32,232 nucleotides of DNA from Candidatus Blautia stercoravium (GTDB lineage: Bacteria > Bacillota > Clostridia > Lachnospirales > Lachnospiraceae), in contig DXFK01000135.1 of NCBI GenBank assembly GCA_019114495.1, positions 1 to 32,232 of the forward strand. The letters run 5' to 3'. Under the pieces are notes generated by a model. The model saw only the letters and a program-made list of their open reading frames with translations. It was not told the DNA's origin and did not search any database. A program made the translations under genes and the position numbers. How positions within the stretch are numbered: the first letter of the stretch is position 1; each line of letters starts with the position of its first letter. Shown in pieces: positions 15,175-22,845 of the stretch.

Positions 15175-15871
15175 AAAAATCAGTTCTCCCTCTCTTCGGG
15201 AACTTTTTGTACAACAATTAGAACAGATGATTCTATCCGGAAAACTGCCGGTAGGAGAAAAACTGCCCCCGGAACGACAGCTGGCCCAGGAAATGCAGGT
15301 CAGCCGCGCTGTGGTAAACGGCGGTATATCTGATTTGGAAAAGAAAGGATTTCTGGTAGTAAAGCCGCGAAGCGGCACTTATGTGGCGGATTACAGAAGA
15401 AACGGCACCGTAGAAACTCTGTTGGCTATTATGAACTATAACGGCGGACGGCTGCGGGAAGAAGAGATACGCTCTATTCTGGAAGTCCGCATTGCCTTGG
15501 ACACCCTTGCTGCAGCCTTGTGCACAGACCGTATCACGGATGAAGAAATTGCTTTTCTGGGGGAAATCGTAGAACGCCTGGGCGCGGCTCAGACTATCGA
15601 TCAGGCCGTGTGGGCTGCCTATGAATTCCAGCACGAATTTGCCCTGCTCTCCGGAAACACTCTGATTCCCCTGATTTTCTGCTCCTTTAAGGTAGCGGTG
15701 ACTTCCCTGTGGGAACGCTTTTGTATTCTGTACGGCATACCTGCCCTGTACGAAAACACTTATAAACTCTGGACTTTTTTAAAAGACCGGAACCTAAACG
15801 GCGCTGTGGCCTGGATAGAAAAATCCATAAGAGACAGCATTGACGGAAGCAGAAAAATTTACTACGAATAG
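15164..15871 (+). CDS. GntR family regulator (FadR subfamily)
   Basis: 235 residues. The N-terminal winged helix (residues about 8-78) has GEKLPPERQLAQEMQVSRAVVNGGISDLEKKGFLVVKPRSGTYVADY, a textbook GntR recognition domain. The C-terminal FCD-like domain begins near 100. It keeps the EFQHEFALLSGN helix, but the later histidines that usually hold the metal are not apparent (LYENTYKLWTFL where EH is common), so ligand sensing may not need metal. The AGGAGG site lies inside the end of the yesL gene, showing coupled translation. It may regulate itself with yesL or the divergent importer operon; this is inference. Confidence 0.88.
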   Translation: MEFEKISSPSLRELFVQQLEQMILSGKLPVGEKLPPERQLAQEMQVSRAVVNGGISDLEKKGFLVVKPRSGTYVADYRRNGTVETLLAIMNYNGGRLREEEIRSILEVRIALDTLAAALCTDRITDEEIAFLGEIVERLGAAQTIDQAVWAAYEFQHEFALLSGNTLIPLIFCSFKVAVTSLWERFCILYGIPALYENTYKLWTFLKDRNLNGAVAWIEKSIRDSIDGSRKIYYE

Positions 15872-15888
15872 CAAAATCTGACCTAACG

Positions 15889-15922
15889 CAATAGGCTGTC
15901 CCATTAATAGGACAGCCTATTG
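15889..15922. terminator. Bidirectional terminator between gntR and hypA
   Basis: Perfect 13-base arms (15889-15901 and 15910-15922) around an eight-base loop, between converging genes. The T tracts are modest on both sides. Confidence 0.82.
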
Positions 15923-15936
15923 TTCCCTATCTTTTA

Positions 15937-16284
15937 TCAGCACCCGCTGATTTCCTTTATTAAAAATTCATTTCCCTGCTTCAGGTACGTGTGCCCGCTG
16001 CCGCAGAAAGGGCAAATTTTTCCATGTTCTACGGTGGGATACGTCTTTTCACAGTCTTCGCAGTAAGTCACTGCCGGAATCTGTTCTACTAAAAGGGTAC
16101 TGTCTTTTAATATCTGGCTCTTCTTCTCCACTGACCATTTCCAGCAGTTCTGCAGATAGGATTCCACCACACCGGAAACCTCCCCAAGCTGAAGAGTCAC
16201 CGCCTCTATTTCTGTAATTCGGTTCTCTTTTGCCACTTCCTCAACGGTTTTTATTACATGAAAAACAACTCCAAGTTCATGCAT
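15937..16284 (-). CDS. hypA: HypA nickel-insertion zinc metallochaperone
   Basis: 115 residues, the full length of the family. The N-terminal MHE motif, with His2, is the nickel ligand of HypA, and the zinc domain has Cys75, Cys78, Cys91 and Cys94 (CEDC and CPFC). HypA normally takes nickel to the large subunit of [NiFe]-hydrogenase with HypB, and to urease in Helicobacter. Here it is the last gene of an operon headed by hypB, 16 bases after the oxidoreductase, with a GGAGGAAGG site; no nickel enzyme of known type is adjacent. The His2 and zinc ligands look intact, so a functional nickel chaperone is likely. Confidence 0.92.
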   Translation of the reverse strand: MHELGVVFHVIKTVEEVAKENRITEIEAVTLQLGEVSGVVESYLQNCWKWSVEKKSQILKDSTLLVEQIPAVTYCEDCEKTYPTVEHGKICPFCGSGHTYLKQGNEFLIKEISGC

Positions 16285-16300
16285 GATTCCTTCCTCCGTC

Positions 16301-19054
16301 TCATTTCTTTTTGGAGAACTTAATCTTAATGGCCTGCTTCGCCCCGTATGGAAGAATGTATTTCAGCTTGTCTTCACTCTTTCTCATGGTACTGCACTCC
16401 GGGTTTTCCCGATACAGGTGAATGGCATCAAATTCGCACTTTGTGGTACAGATACCGCAGCCGATACATTTGTTTTCATCTACCACGGAAGCGCCGCAGC
16501 CCAGACATCTGGCTGTTTCTTTTTTCACCTGTTCTTCGGTAAAGCTCTGTCTCGCTTCCCGGAAAGAAGCCTTCCTGTCAATGTTTTTATCATATCCCGG
16601 AATCTGACGGCTGGAATTGTCATATTCTTCCACCAGAATATCCTGCTTGTTAAGTTCCACAAACTGTCTGCGATTTCGTCCGATAGTCAGGCTGCTGTGA
16701 GGCTGTACAAAACGGTGAATGGACACAGCGCCTTCCTTTCCTGCTGCAATTGCATCAATGGCAAATTTCGGTCCTGTATACACATCTCCGCCCACAAAAA
16801 TATCGGGCTGTGCAGTCTGATAAGTCACAGCGTCTGCCACTGCACCGTTTCCTCTTCCCAGTTCCACTTTCTCATTCTTTAATAAATCTCCCCAAAGAAT
16901 ACTCTGGCCCACACTCATAAAAACATGGTCACATTCCACGGTTATGGTTTCACTTTCATCATACATGGGGTTAAAGCGGCCGTCCGGATCTTTTACGGAT
17001 ACACATTTTTTAAACACAACGCCCTTCACTCTGCCGTTTTCCGTGAGAATTTCCTTTGGTCCCCAGCCACAGTGAATGGATACCTTTTCTTCCTCTGCTT
17101 CCTGAATTTCTTCCTGGGACGCAGGCATAATATCTCTGCTTTCCAGACAGTACATGGAAACACTGTCCGCACCGCAGCGCATACTGGTTCTTGCCACATC
17201 AATGGCTACGTTTCCGCCGCCTACTACTACAGTCCTGCCGGAAACCACATAGGTATTATCTTCGCCCACAGCCCGCAGAAAATCCACCGCTGTCATCACT
17301 CCGTCTGCCTCCTGTCCCGGTATACCCGGCAGCTTTCCTCCCTGACAGCCAATGGCAATGTAAAACGCCTGATAGCCCTGTGCGCGAAGTTCGTCCAAAG
17401 TAATATCTCTGCCCACTTCTACGCCAGTTCTGATTTCTACGCCCATTTCTTTGATAATATCAATTTCCGCCTGCACCACGTCTTTTTCCAGCTTGAAAGA
17501 AGGAATTCCATAGACCAGCATGCCGCCTGCCTTCTGATTCTTCTCAAAAACCGTAGGCCTATAGCCCTTTTCAGCCAGATAGAACGCACAGGATAATCCT
17601 GCCGGACCGCCGCCGATAACAGCGATTTTTTCGGAAAATTCTCCTTTCAACGAAGGCACGACTTTCTTTGGTATGTATCTGGTTTCTGCCTTTAAATCCT
17701 GTTCAGCGATAAAACGCTTCACTTCATCAATGGCAACGGCCTCGTCAATGGTTCCTCTGGTACATGCGTCTTCACATCTGCGGTTACAGATACGTCCGCA
17801 CACCGCCGGGAAGGGGTTTTCCTTCTTAATCAGCGCCAGCGCATCTGTATATCTGCCCTGTGCCGCCATTTTCAGATATCCCTGAATGGCAATATGAGCA
17901 GGACAGGCAGTTTTGCACGGTGCGGTTCCTGTGTCATAACAGTTGATACGATTTTTGTCCCGGTAGTCTTCTGTCCACATATGGGGTCCCCAGGGAACTT
18001 CGGAAGGAAGTGGCTGTTTTGGATATTCTACCTTACTGCCGTCTTTTTTGCACAACTTCTGTCCCAGTTTCACCGCTCCTGCCGGACAGTATTCCACACA
18101 GCGGCCGCAAGCCACGCAGTTTTCTGTTTTTACATGGGCCACATAGGCGGAACGCGACATATTCGGCGTATTGAAAAGCTGGGAAGTACGCAGGGCATAG
18201 CACACATTTATATTACAGTTGCAGATAGCAAAAATCTTATTTTCTCCGTCAATATTGGTAATCTGGTGTACAAAGCCGTTTTCCTCTGCCACTCTCAGAA
18301 TGTCCATAACTTCCTCTCTGGTAATGTAGCGTCCCCCTTTATTGGTTTCCACCACATAATCTGCCATATCGCCCACAGCAATGCACCAGCCTTCCGGGTC
18401 ATCTTCACAACCCTCATCAAAGGTTTTGCGGGAACGGCGGCAGGAACAGGGACTTGCCGCATATTTTCCTTCGTATTTGTCCAGCCAGTGAGAAATATGT
18501 TCCACAGACACGGACTGATTTTCCATCTGAATGGCCTTTTCTACAGGAATAACATGCATACCGACACCAGCCCCGCCGGGCGGTACCATGTGAGTAATTT
18601 TTTCCAGAGGCACACGGCTCATGCGCTCAAAGAACCGTCCCATTTCCGGATGTTCCCGTAAAATATCCTCGTTCATGTTTGCAAACTCTGCACTGCCCGG
18701 CACAAACATGGGCAGCACATACTGCTTTTCGTGCCTGGGATTTTCCCAGTTGTATTCAATGACACCATTAACTGCCAGTTTCTGCATCATATCTTCCAGA
18801 TATGTCTTATCTTTCCCGGTGATTTTTACCATATCCTCAAGGGTTCTGGGTTTACGTTTTCCCATTTTCAAGGCAATTTCTGCCATTTCGTCCGTACACA
18901 AAGCGGATAGTCCGATATATTCCGGGGATTCCTTTGTGATTTTCTCAATACCCAGTACAACAGGGGCTCTGTCTGTAATCATTTTTGCCAGTTTGGCAAT
19001 AGGCTCACGAAACGGTTCTTCCGGGTGAGGATTAGGAAACAGGGAATCTGCCAT
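16301..19054 (-). CDS. Multidomain Fe-S/flavin oxidoreductase with GltD-type core
   Basis: 917 residues. Residues 1-150 hold a winged-helix-like lead-in (LEDMVKITGKDKTYLEDMMQKLAVNGVIEY). A Cys-rich module follows (Cys203, 205, 216, 224, then 278, 280, 285), then a [4Fe-4S] ferredoxin motif CVACGRCVEYC (313-323). Residues 370-450 are the Fe-S lead domain of GltD-like flavoproteins (Cys380, 384, 419, 423, 427, 431). The FAD-binding VIGGGPAGLSCA starts at 479 and an NAD(P)-binding VVGGGNVAIDVA at 610. Residues 850-873 end with a C-terminal ferredoxin-like pair (CLGC, CIGCGICTTKC). It should pass electrons between NAD(P)H, flavin and several clusters. No glutamate synthase large subunit is nearby. 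It lies in the hypB-hypA operon behind the membrane protein; the partner and substrate are unknown. Confidence 0.85.
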   Translation of the reverse strand: MADSLFPNPHPEEPFREPIAKLAKMITDRAPVVLGIEKITKESPEYIGLSALCTDEMAEIALKMGKRKPRTLEDMVKITGKDKTYLEDMMQKLAVNGVIEYNWENPRHEKQYVLPMFVPGSAEFANMNEDILREHPEMGRFFERMSRVPLEKITHMVPPGGAGVGMHVIPVEKAIQMENQSVSVEHISHWLDKYEGKYAASPCSCRRSRKTFDEGCEDDPEGWCIAVGDMADYVVETNKGGRYITREEVMDILRVAEENGFVHQITNIDGENKIFAICNCNINVCYALRTSQLFNTPNMSRSAYVAHVKTENCVACGRCVEYCPAGAVKLGQKLCKKDGSKVEYPKQPLPSEVPWGPHMWTEDYRDKNRINCYDTGTAPCKTACPAHIAIQGYLKMAAQGRYTDALALIKKENPFPAVCGRICNRRCEDACTRGTIDEAVAIDEVKRFIAEQDLKAETRYIPKKVVPSLKGEFSEKIAVIGGGPAGLSCAFYLAEKGYRPTVFEKNQKAGGMLVYGIPSFKLEKDVVQAEIDIIKEMGVEIRTGVEVGRDITLDELRAQGYQAFYIAIGCQGGKLPGIPGQEADGVMTAVDFLRAVGEDNTYVVSGRTVVVGGGNVAIDVARTSMRCGADSVSMYCLESRDIMPASQEEIQEAEEEKVSIHCGWGPKEILTENGRVKGVVFKKCVSVKDPDGRFNPMYDESETITVECDHVFMSVGQSILWGDLLKNEKVELGRGNGAVADAVTYQTAQPDIFVGGDVYTGPKFAIDAIAAGKEGAVSIHRFVQPHSSLTIGRNRRQFVELNKQDILVEEYDNSSRQIPGYDKNIDRKASFREARQSFTEEQVKKETARCLGCGASVVDENKCIGCGICTTKCEFDAIHLYRENPECSTMRKSEDKLKYILPYGAKQAIKIKFSKKK

Positions 19055-19086
19055 AGTTCAATCTCCTTCTTCATATTATATTATTT

Positions 19087-20130
19087 TTATTGTTTCTCTG
19101 CTCTTGCCATAGCAAGTTTAAAATCTCTCTGGTCTGTAAAAATTTCGTTTGTGTAAGGGTTCTTTTTCTGCTCTTTCGCCCGTTTGATAACCACAGCAAG
19201 ACAAACCACATTTGCTGCCAGCGCCAAAATGGCAATGACCCCCTGCATGGTTGGATTCACTGCGGTCGGACGGACTGCTGCGTCCATAACGCCGTCCTTA
19301 TACAGCACCGGAAGCACCGCAAATTTCCCCTGATCCTGGAACAATGGGAACACCTGGGCAAACATACACCACAAAGCCAGTGTATTAGCACGGTTCTGAA
19401 TCCAGCCGCCCTTGTTCCACAGCATAGCCGCAAAGGTCGGCGCCAGAAGCAGAGCCACACCGCAGTACCAGGTGTGTGTGGGCAGATTGTTGTAAGTATA
19501 AGCAAAATTCCAGATGTCATAAGCAACAATAAAGCACCAGGTCATGTCCGGCCACAGCATATCGTGTTTCTTTTTGGAAACGTAAATTCCCATCCAGCCA
19601 GTCATACAGAAGATATTCAGGATTCCTGCAATACCGTTGACCCAGTTCCACCAGCCTCCGTAAAGCCATACATTTTCAGAAGAGAGCCACCAGCGGTCCC
19701 CCTGAGAAGCCAAAGCCATGGCGCCGCGGACACCGGATTCAAAATCACTGCCCACAGCAATGAGAATGTTAATGGCTACAATCGCAAAAGGGAACACCTT
19801 AAACCATTCTTTTTTTCCAATTCCCCAGTGATACTTTAACATCATAAAGCCAATACAGCCTGCCGTTGCCGCATAAAGTTTGGCATAATGGAACCAGCCG
19901 TTCATATGTACATAAGTGTCATTGTTCAGCGCCCATTCGGCTCCGTTTGCTGCGCCAACCTGAATGGAAATAAAATAAACTGTCAGAACTGCCGGAAGAA
20001 TCAGAAAACAGAAAATCCCTCCTGCCTTTGAACGGCGCGCAATTTCATTGACTAAAATCAGACATACAAATACCATAAGCCAGCCAAAAAGCTGCCAGCC
20101 CGCATTTTCTCCGTAAATTTGAAACAACAT
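19087..20130 (-). CDS. Trp-rich multi-spanning membrane protein (DUF5692-like)
   Basis: 347 residues with about nine hydrophobic segments, from LFGWLMVFVCLILVNEIA at the N-terminus to VIAILALAANVVCLAVVIK, and a charged cytoplasmic tail. It contains 20 tryptophans (nearly 6 percent), many in or near membrane edges. The block GWFHYAKLYAATAGCIGFMM with His and Lys, and RWWLSSENVWLYGGWWNWVNG, look like conserved functional loops. I think it corresponds to the family called DUF5692, from memory and unverified. No known cofactor motif, transporter signature or lipobox is seen. It stands between hypB (64 bases away) and the oxidoreductase (32 bases), so it is probably the membrane part of the same system. 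Confidence 0.7.
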   Translation of the reverse strand: MLFQIYGENAGWQLFGWLMVFVCLILVNEIARRSKAGGIFCFLILPAVLTVYFISIQVGAANGAEWALNNDTYVHMNGWFHYAKLYAATAGCIGFMMLKYHWGIGKKEWFKVFPFAIVAINILIAVGSDFESGVRGAMALASQGDRWWLSSENVWLYGGWWNWVNGIAGILNIFCMTGWMGIYVSKKKHDMLWPDMTWCFIVAYDIWNFAYTYNNLPTHTWYCGVALLLAPTFAAMLWNKGGWIQNRANTLALWCMFAQVFPLFQDQGKFAVLPVLYKDGVMDAAVRPTAVNPTMQGVIAILALAANVVCLAVVIKRAKEQKKNPYTNEIFTDQRDFKLAMARAEKQ

Positions 20131-20194
20131 TTGTCTTACCCTCTTTCTTTTTCTATTACTTCTTTATCCTATTACTTCTTTTTTCTTTTAATTC

Positions 20195-20869
20195 TTAATG
20201 TTCCTTTGTCCAGTCCGCTGTTTCCCGACGCAGCCAGTCTGTCCATTGGTAAAAGCCTTCCCCTGTCTTTGCTGAAATCGGAATCACCTTTGCCTTGGGA
20301 TTTCGCTTCTGAATATACTCCCTGCATTTTTCCATATCAAAATCGAAATATGGCAGCACATCTGTTTTGTTAATCAGAACTACATCACACACGGAAAACA
20401 TCAGAGGATATTTCAGTGGTTTATCATGTCCTTCCGGCACAGACAGAATCATGACATTTTTACATGCACCTGTATCAAACTCTGCCGGACATACCAGGTT
20501 GCCTACATTCTCCAGCACCACCAAATCCAAATCTTCCGTGCCGAATTCCAGAAGTCCCTGCCGGGTCATATCCGCGTCCAAATGGCACATACCCCCAGTA
20601 TGAATCTGGATAGCCTTTGCTCCGGTTTCCAAAATGCTCTGTGCATCCACATCAGAATCAATATCTGCTTCCATAACACCGATACGCATTTCCTCCTTCA
20701 GCATGGAAATCGTTCTCTTTAGCGTGCTGGTTTTTCCGGCTCCCGGGGACGACATCAGATTCAACAGAAAAGTTTTCTGCTCTCTGAGCGTTTCCCGGAG
20801 TCTGGCTGCATCTGCAGCATTGTCCTCAAAGATACTTCTCTTCACTTCAATTACCTTAAACTCTTTCAT
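20195..20869 (-). CDS. hypB: HypB nickel-insertion GTPase
   Basis: 224 residues. HypB is the GTPase that powers nickel transfer with HypA. The P-loop SSPGAGKTS lies at 40-48, the dimer-interface metal ligands are Cys95-His96 (GGMCHLD) and Cys127 (NLVCPAE), and the base-specificity motif NKTD is at 167-170. It lacks the N-terminal CxxCGC nickel motif and the His-rich storage tail of some homologues, as is common in Firmicutes. The ATG at 20869 follows GGAGGGTGAGG. It is the first gene of the operon and has its own near-perfect promoter. Confidence 0.94.
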   Translation of the reverse strand: MKEFKVIEVKRSIFEDNAADAARLRETLREQKTFLLNLMSSPGAGKTSTLKRTISMLKEEMRIGVMEADIDSDVDAQSILETGAKAIQIHTGGMCHLDADMTRQGLLEFGTEDLDLVVLENVGNLVCPAEFDTGACKNVMILSVPEGHDKPLKYPLMFSVCDVVLINKTDVLPYFDFDMEKCREYIQKRNPKAKVIPISAKTGEGFYQWTDWLRRETADWTKEH

Positions 20870-20923
20870 TCTTTCACCTCACCCTCCAATCTGGTCATAC
20901 CAAAAGATTGTTATTATTTTATC

Positions 20924-20952
20924 ATTATATAATCTGCTTGTGTTTTTGTCAA
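20924..20952 (-). promoter_or_regulatory. Promoter of the hypB-hypA operon
   Basis: On the minus strand TTGACA (20947-20952), a 17-base spacer and TATAAT (20924-20929): a perfect sigma-A consensus, 54 bases before hypB. It suggests strong expression unless repressed. Confidence 0.92.
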
Positions 20953-20985
20953 TATTTCTGCTTATTTCGGGTAATTTAATCGGTA

Positions 20986-21003
20986 TTTAGAAGTATTTCT
21001 AAA
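20986..21003. promoter_or_regulatory. Inverted repeat TTTAGAA-N4-TTCTAAA upstream of hypB promoter
   Basis: Perfect 7-4-7 inverted repeat centred about 44 bases upstream of the -35 box. Candidate regulator site. Regulator unknown. Confidence 0.4.
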
Positions 21004-21074
21004 GATTTTAGGATTTTTTTGACATTTGGCATCTGGTATATCCAATTCCAAAATAAAAAATATACAAAAAACAA

Positions 21075-21126
21075 CCCCCTTCCGGGAAGCAAGCATTTTT
21101 TCTTCGCTTGCTCACCCGGAAAGGGG
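21075..21126 (-). terminator. Strong terminator of the GH79-like gene
   Basis: CCCCTTCCGGG pairs with CCCGGAAAGGGG, with an inner CAAGC/GCTTG stem, and on the minus strand is followed by GTTGTTTTTT. Confidence 0.9.
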
Positions 21127-21152
21127 CCTTTACATGAAGTATATTCTCAGTT

Positions 21153-22682
21153 TTATAAAACGATAAATGCACAGGAGCCTGGCGCTACTTCCAGCGTTCC
21201 TTCTGCTTTTACCGGGTCCATAGCAGGAACTTCGTTGTTCTCGCGCAATACCAGAGGATTTCCGTTTAAGGTCATAACGGAAGCTCTCATATTGCCGCCT
21301 TCTCCAGCCAACATGTAAACTTCAGCTTCTTTTGGAAGTTCTACCTGTGTTGCTTCTTCCAAACTGTTGTTGATGACCAGATATACCAGTCCTTCTTTTC
21401 CATCCTTGCGGCTGTGTGCATACACATGTGCACCGTAGCGTAACGGTTCTTTTGTATCAAATACAGTTGCACCCATCAGACGATTCCAAAGGAGAACGGC
21501 AAAGTAATTTGGTCTTGGGTCAAAAACTTCTCTTGCAAGGAAACCGTAGTCACTGCTTGCCAGTGTATTGTGGAAAATCACACCATTTGTAATGGTGGAA
21601 AATCCAGCCAGTTCGTTCAGAGTTCTCATGACATCCAGGTAAGTAGATGCCCAGGTATCTCCGCCGCCGCCAGCGTCTCCGGATTCTGTTACCCACATCT
21701 CAGCGTCCGGTACATATTTATCACGCAGAGGCACATAAGTGCGGGCAAACTCCATAGCAGTTGCCAGATACTCCTCGCTGTTGGCCTCAGATGCGTCCCA
21801 ATGAGCAGTTGGCATAACTGAAGCCAGACGCTCAGACACTCCGTTGTAATAATGGTAGCTGAATACATCCAGGGGTACTTTTGTACCTTCCATTAAATCT
21901 GCACAGTCACAGGTTTCTTCTGCAATCTGCTCTATGCCGCCTGCAGATTTGTCACCCTTGCCCTTTCCGAACTGAATGTTATCTCCTCCTGTGGTGCTTG
22001 GTCCTACACAGATACATTCCGGATAGTTTTCTTTCAGCCATGTAAAGAATAAATCCTGGTCTCTTCTGTAGTCTGCCGGTGTGTATCCTTTTGGAAATCC
22101 TGTGTCCGCCATCATGTTCGGCTCATTTGCGAACTCTGCCGCATCAATAGGCACACCATATTCTTTGCTCAGTCCAAACAGCTTCTCTGCTTCCACCGGT
22201 GTCCATGGCTCATCTGCGCTGTGCAGTCCCGGACAGTTGGCAACAGACACAATCAGTTTTGCACCGATTTCTTTTACAAAATCCAGAACACCAATCCACT
22301 GTTCTTTTGTCAGCACATTTAAGTATCCTTCCGGAACTTTTCCGTTCGTCGTTCCGTCAAAATCATAATAGGTTTTTGTTGCCCAGGTACCGGACACACG
22401 CACCCATACCGGACCCAGTTCCTTTGCCAGTTTACGCAGTTTTTCATCATACAGATTGATAGGCGCGTATACCTGCATCAAATCCCGGTACATCGCTGCA
22501 ATTCCCTCAGTTGTTGATTCTACATAAAACTCCTCTGTACCTGCAATCTGTCCCGGTGTGTAGGCCTTCCAGAAGGTTCCTCCTGTTACCTCTGCAAATT
22601 CTACGTTATAGCTCATTAACATGGGGTTCATCTGGCGAAGCGCCTGCAGTCCGCCAACTTCCAATTTGATTTTTTCTGCCAT
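21153..22682 (-). CDS. GH79-like glycoside hydrolase (heparanase/beta-glucuronidase family)
   Basis: 509 residues. A clan GH-A (beta/alpha)8 hydrolase. The acid/base is Glu187 in EFANEPN and the nucleophile is most likely Glu333 in WVTESGD, the order and spacing of GH79; a beta-sandwich tail follows from about 430. There is no signal peptide, so it should act in the cytoplasm on small glucuronides or glycosides that were imported. The ATG at 22682 follows AAAGGAG. A divergent AraC gene probably regulates it. GH39 or GH30 are the alternatives; the substrate is not readable from sequence. Confidence 0.7.
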   Translation of the reverse strand: MAEKIKLEVGGLQALRQMNPMLMSYNVEFAEVTGGTFWKAYTPGQIAGTEEFYVESTTEGIAAMYRDLMQVYAPINLYDEKLRKLAKELGPVWVRVSGTWATKTYYDFDGTTNGKVPEGYLNVLTKEQWIGVLDFVKEIGAKLIVSVANCPGLHSADEPWTPVEAEKLFGLSKEYGVPIDAAEFANEPNMMADTGFPKGYTPADYRRDQDLFFTWLKENYPECICVGPSTTGGDNIQFGKGKGDKSAGGIEQIAEETCDCADLMEGTKVPLDVFSYHYYNGVSERLASVMPTAHWDASEANSEEYLATAMEFARTYVPLRDKYVPDAEMWVTESGDAGGGGDTWASTYLDVMRTLNELAGFSTITNGVIFHNTLASSDYGFLAREVFDPRPNYFAVLLWNRLMGATVFDTKEPLRYGAHVYAHSRKDGKEGLVYLVINNSLEEATQVELPKEAEVYMLAGEGGNMRASVMTLNGNPLVLRENNEVPAMDPVKAEGTLEVAPGSCAFIVL

Positions 22683-22787
22683 TTTACATACTCCTTTCGC
22701 AACGGTTTTATATTTCTTATATTAATGGCTTTTCCTATTTTCCGTTAGTAATATTTTTATTTATTCCAGGATAATTTTTATATACGC

Positions 22788-22816
22788 TTGTATTTTACTA
22801 AAAATTCTACGATAAT
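22788..22816 (+). promoter_or_regulatory. Promoter of the AraC gene at 22846
   Basis: TTGTAT (22788-22793), a 17-base spacer, GATAAT (22811-22816), 29 bases before the start codon. Confidence 0.6.
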
Positions 22817-22845
22817 ATAAGAAAATTTTTCTATGGAGGAATCTC

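Noticed and set aside
16283..18661. Long plus-strand reading frames opposite the oxidoreductase (up to 255 codons)
   Set aside because: They mirror the codon pattern of the 917-residue gene, whose motifs are unambiguous; no ribosome sites.
15937..20869. Reading the operon as glutamate synthase (gltBD) or a hydrogenase locus
   Set aside because: The flavoprotein has a GltD core, but there is no large subunit with an amidotransferase domain. HypA/HypB are present, but no hydrogenase subunit is encoded here.
20890..20901. GTATGA resembling a NikR half-site in the hypB leader
   Set aside because: Only one half is present; the partner at the required spacing is absent.
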